DNA from: Pezicula radicicola
Taxonomy: Eukaryota > Ascomycota > Leotiomycetes > Helotiales > Dermateaceae
NCBI GenBank assembly: GCA_003008705.1
Contig: PDUO01000035.1
Location: forward strand, 192,101-256,100
Reading direction: 5' to 3'
DNA length: 64,000 nt
Shown: piece by piece, positions 10,137 to 22,972 of the stretch
Layout of the letters: each line of letters opens with the position of its first letter
Numbering within the stretch: the stretch's first letter is position 1
The notes under the pieces: generated by a model
Told to the model about the DNA's origin: nothing
The model's database searches: none
What the model saw: the letters and a program-made list of their open reading frames with translations, nothing else
Made by a program: the position numbers and the translations under genes

Positions 10137-13064
10137 TACTGATGAGAGGTCGATTGCTCAGACGCGCGAAGGAGGGGGTACTTGTTGGTTTGGATGCACC
10201 TCTTTCCACCCTGTTTGTACGGACGATGCTGGTTGCGCTGGCACCAGACTATCAGGGAGGGAGGAATATGCAAGTACGTCTAAACACAGGGAATGCCGGT
10301 AGGGTTTAGGCCATAAGAGAAGGCGTTGGTGCGACACAGGGCAATGCGACTGACTGGCATACTAGACTGATGTTTGAAAGATGGGACGTACCCTCTTAGT
10401 ACCGTACTGTAGATTAGCGCTCGATGGACTCTGTTTGTCAACAAGACGACGAGTAAGGACGCTCTGCCAGCACATGAATAGCAATCGCAAGAGGCGGTCT
10501 GGTCTTTGAGGCGGACGCCAGATTCGATCTGCTGGCAAGGTTGGAAGATGCTTGTAAGTGCTCCCCCACGATCCTGGTCGATAATGACGACAACGAAAAC
10601 AGAATAATTATTGCGTAGATATTTCGAGAAGGCAGGTCAAGATTGAAGCAAAGGCAGCGCTGGGAGCGAGTCACGACGAGAAATATTCTGCTGAACGAAA
10701 GTATATGTAGGATGAGAGAGCAGGTAAGGATGTACGGAGTAAGTGTCAAGGCAGAAGACAAGTAATAAGCTTGAGGTGTGTTGTGTGTACGTGTTGATGT
10801 CAATCGTCGGCATCCTCGGCCAGCGGGGGGAGATCATGGTAAATTTACGGTACATACTGCCAGTGGAAACGCTCTTTTAGGGCGACAATTTCAAAAAGCG
10901 CCCCAAAAGTGGCCCCAATGCCGCCTCATGTAAGCATCCTGAAGGTGCCCAAACGGTCCAGAAAACGTCACCGCTATGTATTCTGTAGGTGTTGCTGTTG
11001 TAGGAGGACTAAAAAAAAAAAAAAAAAACTCTGCAACGCATGGGCAGCATGTCGGTTCACGAATCACTGCGTAGGTTTGAACTGTAAGGCCCCAACCCGT
11101 AGCATGGCATCTTGGTCTAGGTAGGTTGTCTTCATTCTTGTTGCTTTCGGTACCTAATAATAAGAAGCTCAATTTGAAGGAGAGACCTTGCTCGAAGATC
11201 TGATCTCTCGCATTACGAGGCATGAAGTTTCGAATTTACTGCCAGATAGCACAATGCTTGGCATTTAACGTCCCGAACGCGGACTCTGGAGGCCTTCTTA
11301 AACCTGGCCTCGCTAGGGCTATCCTAGAGATCCTAGAGACCCTGGTCTGCCACATCTGAAATTCATTTGACATCCCCATGAACATCAACCCTGATTCAAT
11401 GTTATTGTATTGTCGAGAAGCCCATGTTTCTCTCGCCTTACCGAATAATTGCCATAGGGGTTTCCGTCCTACGTCATTAAATTGACCGACATTCCACAGT
11501 GGCGGTACGAGAGAAATAGATTTTGCTCCTCTGTTGTACTTTCGTATACTTTTGAGGTCGGACTGGTAGCCCGGTCTGGATTCTGAAAGCTTGGAGGTTC
11601 TGGGTCTTGCCCGTAGGTGGCTGTTTCGGAACCAGATGAGTAAGTCGCTGCGTGAAACGGAAAGTCATTCGACGGAGCTAGCTTCCACTACTACTACTCC
11701 CACGCTGCAGAGTGCAGCATTTCCGCATCAGACACGATCTGGTATTAAGCTTTCTCTAACTGGCCCGTCGGTAGTGCATCGGACATACAAAAGTACCTAG
11801 AATATTAGCATCTGTAATATGATAGAGGGGGTAGTTACTATTCTGTGGCATGACTTGTTCAAAACTCTCAAAAACATGTGGTCTGTCATAGCCGTGAAAG
11901 CCGTGCAGCCGGTTCTCGGAACATACAAAACTTCCCTCCAAAATTAGTTAAATACTGCTGTCTGAAGCCATGGGACTCGAGAGTTCAGCGCAAGTCCGGC
12001 TGGTTCGTACCTAGGTCCAGAGAATGGCTTTAAAATGGCTCACTTCGGAAGACCGGGTGGCGTTCATAGTGCAAAAAACCCTCAGGAATCATCTCGATCT
12101 TGATGGTCCAGTACAAATTACAGCAGTAATAATACAAATCATGAGGCTCTTCTCTAAACTACTAAACTCCTCGGTACGAAAGGCAGAGTCGTACTTTCGT
12201 AAATAGATAGGGTATGTACGTATAGAACCTCGGTATGCTAAGTACTGAATAGGTAATCATGCCATCGTCGACGGTGGCGCACCGCCGCGAATACACATTG
12301 GGCTGTGCAGCTCACGAGCCAAAGCCTGACGTGTATGGTGCTTGTTTCCAGGTTTTAGGGATTGTTAGGAAATGATTCCAAGCGCTACTTCCTTGCTACT
12401 GTAGAAGCCAATCATGATACCACACGAAAAGCAAGAATTGGTGCAAGGTTGGGAAGAACGACGAAGGACAAGAGGACAAAATAATCGAGGGACGGTACTG
12501 TAGGCCATGGAGATCTATCGGAAGGCTTGGCAATATCCCCAGTGTCGATCAATCTGCGGGGAGGTAGGAAGTACCGAAAGCGGCAGTCACTCCGGCGACA
12601 ACTCGATATGGCTTTGTCTGAACCCAGAGTATCTTTTTACCTAACCGTATGCCTGCCTCTCTACGTCTCTATGCTCAAATAAAGGAACGCTGAACGCTCG
12701 AGGGTAGACATCATCGAGTGCACTACCCCGTACGAGACTTTAACAATAGAAGACCTATCATAGAACTTTTACTGTACTGTATACTGTACAGTTGTGATCT
12801 AAGATGGTCAAATTATGAATATCACTGGTATACTTTTGATACTGCACTTAAAATCACAAAGTTCTGGAGACTTCCAATGAGATTCATAGTGCTTATAATG
12901 ATACCAATTGAATGAAAGCCTTGTAACTTTGAAGAAGCAAGGATGCCAACCATGACCGCAGACGGGCAACCTAACATTAGCATTTAGCACGTGATTGCCA
13001 AGACAACGCGACGCGCTTTCTTCGCGAACCTAGGTGCACACGACCGCAAAGGAAGACAACGACG
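10137..13064. other. Long intergenic interval
   Basis: The first few hundred bases are the likely promoter and 5' leader of the arrestin-type gene. An A17 tract lies at 11011-11028. A TACTGTACTGTATACTGTAC cluster lies at 12773-12793. Open frames of 60-121 codons (for example 10438-10803, 10891-11223) overlap each other on both strands and show no protein character beyond homopolymers. The end of the interval is the promoter of the BRCT gene. Confidence 0.45.
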
Positions 13065-15790
13065 ATGTTACCAATCCCCCCAAATCTGAACGAGACAATG
13101 GATAATGGCGAACATGAGCTTGGAGACCAAAATGTACTGGCAAATGATGCGACCGATTCCGCTCCACTCAGGGGCATGGATATTTGCTGCACATCGTTGC
13201 CAGATGAAAAGCGCGTACGTTCTGCAGCTCTATTCTGGTGGTCTGGCGGACACTTACTAACTGTCAACTTTCCATATAGACAGAATTGGCGGCTTTTATA
13301 GAACAGATGGGAGCCAAACACTCCTACGACCTCACTCTCTACGTTACGCACCTGATTGTTGGCCACTATGATACTCCCAAGTACAGGTATGTGGCAAAGG
13401 AAAGACCAGATGTTCGGCCAATGACTGCGAAATGGATTGAAACGCTCCGCCAATTATGGATTGAGGATCAATACATTGATATGGAGGCATTGGAGCGCGA
13501 TCATACCCTACCTACCTTAGCTGGGTTGAGTATCAGCATGACTGGTTGCGAAGATCGTGAGTAAGAGTACGATCAAAGGTGGGCCATGTACACTAACTAG
13601 TATGAAGTTACTGAAAGACAGGAGATTGCCGATGCTGTCGTAGCTCATGGAGGGGTTTACTCGGGCGACTTATCAAAGGAGGTCACTCATCTAATATCAT
13701 TCAAGACCGAAGGTGCCAAATATAATGCCGCGAAGAGATGGGGGCTGCGCATTGTCTCAATTGAGTGGTTACGGGATAGTCTAGAGCGGGGAATGATATT
13801 GGATGAGAGTAAATATCATCCTTTATTGCCAGAAGAGGAGAGGGGCAAAGGAGCTTGGAACAGAAAGGCCTCGACCAGGACATCTTTAGGTAAAAGAGAT
13901 AGAGAAAACACTCAAAAGAGTTTGGAGGAAGGGAGAAAGAAACTTCGAAGGACTGCGAGTATGAAATTGAATAGTCAACATGAAGGAATCTGGGGAGATA
14001 TAGTGGGATCGACTACGACCCAAGTATCACGAAGTGGCCGCTTCGAAAGCCCTACTGTTGGGCCACAGGAAACCACTATATGCAGATCTGGTACTAAGTT
14101 AACTGGAGCCTCGATACCTTCCGTGGCGCCAATACCACAACCCCCAATCCCGATGGGAATGTTTCGGTCTTGTCGTTTCCATCTCCTTGGATTCACTCCC
14201 GCGAAAGCAGAAGTCTTACATAGTCACTTGCTTCCTCAAGACGCTGAAATCTCCGAGACCTTCGAAACTTTACCAACATCTTCAGAATCCCTACGACGGC
14301 CGTACTTAATGATACCTTCGGACCTACCCGTATCTCAACATCCCAAGATGCCCGAGTCTCATCAACAAGTCGAAATTGTTACCGAATGGTGGCTCGAACG
14401 TTGTCTCCATCGTAAGAGATTCCTCGAACCTAAAGAACATGTCATTGGGCGTCCATTCAGAAGATTTCCTCTGAAAGGCTTCCATGGGATAATAATATGC
14501 TCTGCTGCCTTTACTGGAATAGATCTTCGTCACATCCACAAGGCAACTGAACTTCTCGGTGGCACCTATAGCGAATATTTAACTCCGCAGGCTACTGTAC
14601 TGGTAATAAACTCGATGACTGGCCTCCGGCAGGATAAAATGGAACACGCGCAAGAGTGGGGGATTCCTCTGGTAACGCCGAGCTGGCTCTGGGACTCTAT
14701 TGAGGCCGGTGAAAGACTTCCTTTCAAAAAATATAAACTTCGACCACAGAATGCTCCGCATTCTAGGGTATTAACGACCAGCGAAGAACGTACCTCAGGA
14801 AATGATGAGCATAGAGGGCCTTCTGGAGGTAAAGAATCGGGGTCTTTGTCTAGAACAAGTAGCCGTGCATCATTAAAAACTGGGCCTCAACCGCCACAAA
14901 ACTCTGGGATGGACAATTCGGCGTTTGAGTCCGACGAGAGTAGGCAGATACCATCAAAATCGGCTCATCAACGCCCTCGTAACTCAGGTATTGATAATTC
15001 CGCCTTCGACTCGGCAGAAACTAGCAACACATCATCAAAACTAGCCCACAAACCCTCTCGAGCTGTAGTAACTAACAAAAAAGCGTTGATGCCAGATTTG
15101 AATGTGGAAGTAAAGTTGGAAGAGGATACTCAGGCGATACTTCCTATGGAAGACGATGTCTCAAGGACAGAAGACTTAATAGTGCCTGACCCATCATCGA
15201 GACCAGAGCCTCTGGCAGAAATCAGCTACAATTCACCTTCAAAGTTATCAGCTGCGTTGATAGCAGACGCAGCCGCGAAACAACCCCAGGTAGACATTAC
15301 CAATGCTGTCAGCAGTCTTCTCGCAAAGACAAAATCAGCGTCGGCTCAAGTTCAGGAGAGCACTGAAGGCGGACGACGGCGAGGTCGCATCCTTGGTCGT
15401 GTCACAAGCAATGTCTCAGCAGCATCTGCGAGTTTGTCACGCGCCACATCTGTAGACTCAACAGCAAGTCGAGGTAACGGTCCCGAGAATCCATCAAATG
15501 GCTCTGGGAAAAGTGGCATCAGCGGGTCGATTGAGAAATTTATGAATCCTGATAGAGATAGATTTCTAGAGGAGGAAAGGGATAGTCAGCCTCCTGCGAC
15601 ACAGTTGCAGTATTTGGACGAGGAAAGTGCAAACAATCATGAGAGGGTTATGGCTAGGCTAAGTGGGGAGAAAGCAGATTTGGGAAGGGGAAAGAAGATG
15701 GAGAAGGCGCTTACGCTAGGAGATCTATCAGAGAAGCCTAGGGCGAGGAAGATGAGGGCAAGAGAGAAGGAGAAGGCGGGGTTTAGATAA
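13065..15790 (+). CDS. Four-BRCT checkpoint/replication protein (Rad4/Dpb11/TopBP1 type)
   Basis: Three exons (13065-13214, 13280-13556, 13608-15790) give 869 residues, all in phase; intron 1 has a TACTAAC branch site. BRCT 1 (about 35-130) includes VTHLIVG and ends near the WIETLRQLWI block. BRCT 2 (about 130-230) contains GGVYSGDLSKEVTHLISF and the Trp block IVSIEWLRDSL. BRCT 3 starts at FRSCRFHLLGF (about 326) and ends VTEWWLERCL. BRCT 4 has LLGGTYSEYL and VTPSWLWDSIEAG (about 490). The tail is Ser-rich and charged. Two BRCT pairs plus a long tail match fission yeast Rad4/Cut5 and budding yeast Dpb11, which bind phosphorylated replication-initiation and checkpoint partners in the nucleus. 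The exact ATG is uncertain; another in-frame Met lies 11 codons downstream. Confidence 0.88.
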
Positions 15791-16588
15791 CACTGTAGAA
15801 TCTTGGTATTTGAATACACGACTGATGATTATGCCTTGGTTTAGTTTATTCCCATGTGATTTTAGCCTTTTAAATCTACACTTTGGCATCTGTGATACTT
15901 GAGAACGCTAAAGAGAAAGAAAGGGGTCCTCGCTTAGTCCAATTGGTTAAGTTTCGATAGATAGAGCGAGTGGAGTTGCCAGAATAACTTGGAAGCAGAA
16001 ATGGAAAATCGCAAAGCAAAGTAAATCTGTCCGTTGGACTTATATACCAGTTAAAACGATGAAGCCTCAGCCCCACACACTTGGTCATTGTAAATCAATA
16101 TGTCACAATTCAGTTCGTAGAGTAATGTTAAACGAGAGAGCAAGACTTCGGAGATTTTGTTTTCTGCCCCCACATCCTCCCAACCTCTTTCTTTGTTAAG
16201 CATCTACGTAGTTCTTAAGTCATACATTGAATTATCGGTACATTACTTAGCTACTCTTACATAATTGATATTGGAAATATCACTACAATCACCAATCCAG
16301 AGAAACATCGAACATCTCCCCCTCTCCTATCTCCAGTCACCCTTCCTTCCGAAGCTTGATACAAAGTCCAAGACCTCTGCTCTTGGTAAGTATATCCATC
16401 CATGCTGGATGCAACTTCTTTTCTCCACCAATTTCTTACACTAAATTTGTATAAGTACTACATGACTTCAAGACATACTGAGAGAATTAAAATCCAAACA
16501 GAAACACAACGCTTCCTCAAAAGACTAGATCTTACAAGTTAGCTCGTCATCCACTGTTGTAGATGGATGTCTAGCTAACGTACCCTGA
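15791..16588. other. Convergent 3' flanks
   Basis: Lies between the 3' ends of the BRCT gene and the minus-strand gene at 16589. A stretch near 15930-15960 resembles a tRNA A box but has no matching B box or stems. No gene is seen. Confidence 0.5.
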
Positions 16589-17821
16589 TCACAAAGTTGC
16601 ATCAGGTTCCTCAGAAGCGTTGTCTTGGACAGGTTGAACTGGCTCATCGTCTGGCTTAACTCCTAGATACTTGTTTAGTGAAGCATAAAAGATTGTGATG
16701 GATACACTTACGAATACTGAGGTTGTTGAATTGAAGTATGGGTAGTGCTGGGACTGGAGGCAATTGTAGTTGTGGAGGTTGCAGTTGTGCCTGAGCTTGG
16801 GTTTGGGTTTGAGCTTGACTTCCTTGGAGTTGTACCTGTGGCTGAGACTCAAATTCGATCCCTGATACATCATAACTAGCTGCACTAGCAATTCTTTGGA
16901 GAGCCCATTCCGTAGCCTGTCGGTTTGTCTTAAGCATGTAAACGAATTGACCGATCAGGGCTCCTTCAGACTCCGAAACTTCTACTTCCCAAGTTCTCTC
17001 GCGCTCGGAAGCTTCCTCGTAGTTTGGATCGCGAGTGATACGGCTCTCGAGAGCTGTTGAATCCTCATTTTGGCGTTCAAATTCATCCAGTTCTTCGTGG
17101 AGAGCTCTTTCGATGTCGTCTGTTGAGTCGTATGTCGAGCTTTCATCCATACTATCTCGTCCCTCACCATCTTCTTCTTCTTCTCCATCAGTACAATATT
17201 CTTCCTCATCAATCTCCATATCATTGCCACCCTCATCATCATAATCATCATCAACATCATCAACATCAAACCCCTCTCTCTTCAACTCATAATTCTGATA
17301 AGTAGCAAAATCCCTACCACTCAACTCCTCTGCCAAAATCTCTCTCTGCCTCTGTCCTTCCTTAGCCTCATCTTCTCTAACCTTCCTCAAAATAGCTTGA
17401 GCATTATCAATCAAATCCTCAAACGCCTCACGAGAATTAGATCCAATGGACAAGCCTTCTTGAATGATTATGTGCCGGCAACTATCAATGCATTTGATGG
17501 CCCACGGCTTGATATCAACTAAGTCTTCACAAGCGCGATCTGCGAGGATAGAGCAGATTCGTACTTTGTGGTAGTTGCAGGATCTAGAACTGTCGTGGAT
17601 GCGCATGAGAACACGAAGTGCATCCTCACGCTTGCGCCAGGAGCCAGAGAGAAGGAGCTTAGAAGCCTGTTTTTTTCTTTGGTTAGTATTGTTTTGAAGC
17701 TTTGTGGAATTGGAAGTTTTACGTCGTCAATTGCCTTTCTGTGTTCACGTTTGAGGCCGCCATAATGACCTTGTGGAGGTGCCTGGTCTACCACGGCTCT
17801 TTCAGCTTCGTAGCGGTCCAT
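16589..17821 (-). CDS. Acidic protein of unknown function
   Basis: Three exons (17821-17723, 17666-16712, 16662-16589) join in frame to 375 residues; introns are 56 nt (with TACTAAC) and 49 nt. I chose the ATG at 17821 (MDRYEAERAV) because the upstream extension to 17908 looks like leader sequence. The first ~140 residues are globular and helix-prone (LLSGSWRKREDALRVLMRIH, EDLVDIKPWAIKCIDSC). A strongly acidic stretch with runs of Asp and Glu follows, including a DDVDDDYDDE tract. A Gln-rich segment (PQVQLQGSQAQTQTQAQAQL) comes near the C-terminus. I do not recognise the family. The acidic and Gln-rich parts would suit a nuclear or chromatin-associated role, but that is only a guess. A similar segment occurs at 6224-6409. 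Confidence 0.75.
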
Positions 17822-18411
17822 TGTAAAGGTCCGACTCGGAATGTATCTCGTGCTGAGAGGATAGTTGAAGATTGCGATTGCTTTCTGAAGGAAATTGGGT
17901 TGTCGCAATTATATCAGATATGTAGAAGATGATAAGGGTTTTGGTATGTATTGTTTTGTGGTTGTTCTGGAGTGGATTTCGCTGAATGTGTCAAGGGAAT
18001 AAATAATATTTAGTGGAAGCGAGCTCGTCGCGTAATTCACATGACTTCACAACGAGACCTGCCTACAGCGCTAAATCCTGAAGCCCTTTGTACTGCTAAA
18101 GGTGATAGAGTAATCTATTCTTGGGGTGAAGCCGTTCCCTTAATGTTGCCTGCGGTTGGGGACCGGAGTGCAACATAGATGTCAATGTTGAGACTTAGTT
18201 ATTTGCTAAGCGAGCGATGGTTGTGTGATCATTGAGGAGCTATGACTTGTTTACTCTACCTGGGATATGTTCTTGCTACATCCATTGGGCTTTACAGAGT
18301 GTTATGTAATAGGTGGACGAGTTACATAATTAGGGAACGGGGTTGAAAAAGAGTGTATTTATTCCTCGCCACCATCCTACTGATACAACCGCAATGATCC
18401 TACCACAAAAA
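17822..18411. other. Spacer
   Basis: The 5' flank and leader of the acidic-protein gene, then AT-rich DNA with no coding signal up to the orphan exon at 18412. Confidence 0.45.
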
Positions 18412-18640
18412 CTAAACTTCCACATATTTGCCCTCTTCCTGCTCATCTGTACCTCCTGGAAAATTTATTAGCTAGAAATTCTTTTCAAGTGGCATCAACT
18501 CAAGCTATTGAGAAACTACTTACCCATAGTAGTATCACTACCCAAACTCTCATCTCCTATACCGTCAACACCGTGTAGATAATCGTCCATAAAACCCTCT
18601 GAATCGCAAATTTGACGCAGAAATTTGCGAATCTCTAGCA
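18412..18640 (-). pseudogene. Orphan 3' end of an unknown gene
   Basis: Two exon-like pieces on the minus strand (about 18640-18524 and 18454-18412) are separated by a 69-nt intron with GTAAGT donor and CCAG acceptor, and the frame continues across the join to a stop. The peptide reads ...LEIRKFLRQICDSEG...GIGDESLGSDTTMGG and ends DEQEEGKYVEV. The sequence upstream (to 18870) has stops in every minus-strand frame and no further exon could be joined. This looks like the surviving tail of a gene whose 5' part has been lost or mutated, or whose upstream introns I cannot see. Confidence 0.4.
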
Positions 18641-18649
18641 GATATGTAT

Positions 18650-19943
18650 TACCAGAATTCTTATTCAACAGTCTACCTCAATGTAGACTTTAGAACTCAT
18701 AGGAATATTTCTGTTCTTCGTACCGGGCTTATTCCTTCCTGTCGTTTTCATCAAGTCATCAGATTTGTTTGGAAAAATCACGCTTATTCATTATTCATTA
18801 GAAGCCTTTGCCAAGGGAGCTTTCTTTGTTATTTGGCGGGCACCTAAAGAGTTGTCATTATTGATAAATATATTGAATTAAGTTTATAACTCGTATTCTT
18901 GCATATTCAACCTCTTTAACTTGACAGATATTATGTTGTCCTTTCTTTCTTTATATAAGGTATGATTGCTGCTTGTGAGAAGGATAGATAGAAAAAAGTT
19001 CATAGAGATTCATGCCAACCTTCAGAAATAGATGGAGGACCTCGACAAGCAATTTTACTATCATGAGATGGATCCTTCAAGATGATGGCTATATAGATCA
19101 AGGTAAAGAAAATAGGTTTGTTAGTTAATCCTTAAAGTCTATAGGTGGTGATATTTTGTATTTTCTGATGTGATTTAAGTTAAGCGAGGAGCCAGGTCGA
19201 AAGTCAGGAAGGAGTCAAGATATCTCAACCTGCCGGCGCAAGGTATTATGCTTCGCACTAGGTGAGGTTGGATAGAGCTTTTTCCAACTACCCAGAGTAG
19301 CAGCAAACCTAGGATCTAGAAAGAATGACTTCGCCAAACGTGGCATCAACTATGAAATATACCTCGCATAAGATCAAGCTGGTAGCAATAGAAAGAAGTC
19401 TTTACAATGGGCCATTGTAATGAAGCAGGGAAAGTTTTAAGATCACGTAACAAAGCTGCTGCGTAGAACGGAACACAATAGTCTCAGTGGCACTTCGAAA
19501 ACAATTACGGCTTGCAGAAAATGACTTTTAGACTCGTACTTTACTAGCGATGACCCATCTATTAAATCAAGAAGCCCCTCTCAGCTGCAAGTATAGGAAG
19601 ATGGAAACCCACAACAACTATAAGTTTCAGGGCTAAATAGTAAAACGCTCTTGTGGCTGAATGATATTGGTGAACTATTTGGACATTTACCAATCCAAAT
19701 TATGGCTAAACTATTTAGATCGAGTCACTTGAATTAGCTTGATGATAGAGGAACTACGCATTTTCACACATCTTTTTTAACTATACTACTACTTCGAACT
19801 AAGCAGCTTAAGCGTAGCCCCTCGACTGTGAGTTTTGGCCATGTTGGTTTTGGTAACTCAAGGTGAAAAGACGATGGGCAGTGGCGAGAGCTCTTAGCTT
19901 CTACAATGACCACATAGTTCCGACACTCAATAACTGTCTTTGA
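18650..19943. other. AT-rich gene-poor interval
   Basis: No supported gene. A 67-codon plus-strand frame at 18644-18847 lies opposite the orphan exon and is not protein-like. A short plus-strand frame from an ATG at 19031 ends after about two dozen codons. The interval may contain decayed coding sequence. Confidence 0.4.
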
Positions 19944-21157
19944 TCACTGCCACATCGACTTTCTAAGTGCCTCCTTGGTCTCGTCATCCGCAAAGATGGT
20001 ATCGATGCCGCTCTTCGCAAGTTCGCAGATTTCGTCGCGATTTAATCCAAAATGCTGAGCTATAAGGAAGTACTCATTCGATAGAGTGCTTCCGAATACT
20101 CCCACGTCATCGGTCTGTTTTATATGAGTACTTCGTATGATGAAAACCTTCCACTTGTCCGGCAGAGTCGGAAAGGGGTACTGGTAGGGTCACTTACACA
20201 TAAAGTAATTGGGCACCCCGTATCTCTCCACCAACCGAAATGATGATCTCCAAAGCTTCCCGTGATCATCTTTGCATGCACGTTGCAACTCAAGCAAAGC
20301 TCCAGGCCAAGCTTTCTTTTGACAATCTCTTCCTTGATATCGTTGGGAACGTTGATGACATGACCTATTCGGTGCGGTGAGTAGGAGAGGAGTTTTCGTA
20401 ATTCAAGATCAGTCGATGACTGAGGGGCTTCAGCGAAATGTATCGTGATTTTCAAGCCGTATTCGTTGGCTTTTGCAAAAGCAGGCTCAAATATGGATAC
20501 ATCGCCTTTCGCAGGATCGCCGCAGAGATCGATGCCAACGACGCCGTGTCCACGGTACTTGTTAGCCAGCTCGACAACAGAAATTGCGGTAGAGATGTCA
20601 TTACGGCGATCGATAGACAGAAGTAGCCTAGTTTCCATCGTATTTTCCGGAGAATTCGTGAAATCGGAAATACATTGGAGAATCGTTTGCACATAGTCAT
20701 CTGTGCTCAGATTTCCCGACGGCATAGCCCGCGGTGTTGTGCGCAGCTCAAGATAGACCACGCCATCTGCTTGGAAATCTTCAAGCACGGAGTTGGTAGT
20801 GTAAATTAGAGATTGACGGTCGTTGCAAAGATTGTAGATGTACTTTGAGAATAGTGGAAAGAAGCTGGTAGGCAATGAGAAGGGTTTCAAGCATCGAAAG
20901 GCAGAACTCACGTTTCCAGATTATAATCAAACTTACCGCTGGGCATTTCAATTAAAGGATCGTCCAAGGTCGTTTCTCCTCGGGCCTTTTTCTGTACCCA
21001 GATCTCGTGAAGACATTCTCGACTGATGCTTCCGCTCAGGTGAGCGTGCAACTAAGGGAGCGTTTTCAGCCTTGTGCTACTCAGCAACGTGCGTCACATA
21101 TTTCATCTGTCAGCCACCGAGGCTTACCTCTATTTTGGGCATGGCTTTGAAGTCCAT
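19944..21157 (-). CDS. Adenosine deaminase-like protein (ADAL / N6-methyl-AMP deaminase type)
   Basis: Four exons (21157-21128, 21051-20912, 20864-20198, 20114-19944) give 335 residues in frame, about the size of ADAL proteins. The metal-binding pair is in HAHLSGS (residues 12 and 14) at the exon 1/2 junction. Further family blocks in order are: YLELRTTPR, GIDLCGDP, ITIHFAEAP with the catalytic His/Glu, RIGHV, ELCLSCNVH, and TDDVGVFGS with the metal-binding Asp, which only appears once the third intron is removed. The start MDFKAMPKIE fits the short N-terminus typical of ADAL rather than secreted ADGF enzymes. Family knowledge: a cytosolic, zinc-dependent hydrolase that removes the 6-amino or 6-methylamino group from purine nucleosides or AMP derivatives. 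Its natural substrate cannot be read from the sequence. Confidence 0.9.
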
Positions 21158-22972
21158 CGCATTGGATTGGACTCTTCTTTTTTTTTTATATAAAAAAAGG
21201 AGGAAAGGATGCAATTGCTCGTTAGCTTCGTAACCTGTCTTCGAAGTCAGACATGGCTCACAGTTTGACATTTCAGAGTGAGAGGGACGCCTCACAATGC
21301 CTTGATAGCGAACATATATATATATATGTACACACGAACTGGACGCGAGGTTTGGAATTTGAACCTTCAGCCTCCAGGCAGGTTCAAAGGATGTTATTGT
21401 CTCTTGTAGCACCTCTCGTTCTCTCCCTCGTCTTTCTATAAGATCGGCCCGTGTTGTTGCAAAGATGCGAAACTGCCCGTTTCCCTAGTTCCCTTAGCTT
21501 TCTTTCCCTCTTCTATCTTTGCCTCCTCTGGCGCAATCCACAATCCACACACCTTTCTAGTGATGACTTCTGGCTTGTTTAATCTTGTCGCTGTTAGACA
21601 CTGCTTTAAAGGTCAAATTGTGAAAAGGAGGTGACATCTGACGTCTTTGTGGTGTCCGCTAGTTCAAGTGCAGAGTTGGGCTTTCACAAGAGTGGGCAAT
21701 TGTGGCTCCTGGTCTGTTTGCCTGGCGATCATGGTACAGTTTGATAGGTAGGAGGGGTTTGTTACTTTTTTTTGGCATTATTTGCAGTAGAACCGTGAGC
21801 GGCGTGGATGGCTCAATGCTCATAAGAAGTACTACTGGATTCTTGCTTGGCTACCTAGTGCCGTACTTATAGTCTTGTACCGTGTACTTACGACTTGGCC
21901 CTTCCCTTCCAGAGGATTTCGTGGCTTGACAATTACCATCGTGTCGGCTATGCTGTACGGTACTCATACTCTGTACCTGCGCATTTTTTGATTTGATGGG
22001 CAGCTCCACAGAGACACCCCATGCCCGCAGTGTGCACTGTACTGTACATAAAATTACAGTGTACTTGCGGTGTTCTGACCTATTATGGCTGCGAGGGCCG
22101 TAAATGTCATCTCCCAGCTCTCTTTCCCCGGTACAGTGCACATCGGCCGCCGTAGTTGCAAAATTGACTGGGCCAGAGAGAACAAGCAAGAACAAGCAAG
22201 AACACAACACACAATGCACACTGGTCGGCAGAACACTTGAACGCTGTGCTTCTTTCTCTTCTTGCGCTTTGACAGTCTCTCCTCGCAGCAGAGCCCACAG
22301 CCTCCCGTACAGGACCACAGGTTCACGCTGCCAGTGCCCAACCACTTCACTGCCCAAAAAGAAGGCGTTGGCGCCGTTGAGTCGTGATATTGCTCCGCAG
22401 AACCGTGCCTCTTGATACAGGCAACGCCTTGAGCTATTCCAGATAATAATTCCCGACTCTGACTCTTCCCATTTAGCATAACACCTCATTCATCTTTGAA
22501 CGTTCACCATCGTCTTGCATTTCGCCCACATCAATTCTCCGGCCCCCCCTATGCACATCCACACATTTACACTGTCCATCCAATAAAATCTAGACCCTCA
22601 ATCTTGTTCTGCTGGAAAAGGCCTCTTTACGCCCGCTATCGATCCGTAAGCGTCACTAGCGTCTCGCCTAGCTTGTCGGAAGCTCAGTAGCAACTCCCTT
22701 GACCATATTGGATCCCAATCTCCAGACCAACATCACACCAACAACTTCATGTCCAATTGATCGTTGACGACCCACGGTTATCGCTCTTTACGACCTCACG
22801 ACCTCGAGCGACGACAACTATATTATCACGGTTCTTGGTCTGCTTGTGTCGCTGTCAGCAATTCGGGGCGCTCGTCTTCCCTTGGCGCAACCCCTTGCCC
22901 TGAACAAACCCTCCCGACGTCAAACATCAAAGCTGAGCAATCAATTGAGCTCAACATCAACACCACAACACC
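21158..22972. other. Divergent promoter region with G-beta leader
   Basis: Lies between the deaminase start and the G-beta start. It contains an AT dinucleotide run at 21317-21328, a TGTACTGTAC cluster near 22030-22060, a tandem AGAACAAGCA repeat at 22178-22203 and CT-rich DNA approaching 22972. Several long overlapping open frames on the minus strand (22489-21851, 22479-22054) have no protein character and cover the probable G-beta promoter. Confidence 0.5.

Noticed and set aside
15926..15990. tRNA-like 5' half (CTTAGTCCAATTGGTTAAG resembles an A box)
   Set aside because: No B box, no acceptor pairing and no anticodon stem downstream.
21851..22489. 212-codon minus-strand frame upstream of G-beta
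   Set aside because: Lies in the probable G-beta promoter, overlaps three other frames and has no recognisable protein features.
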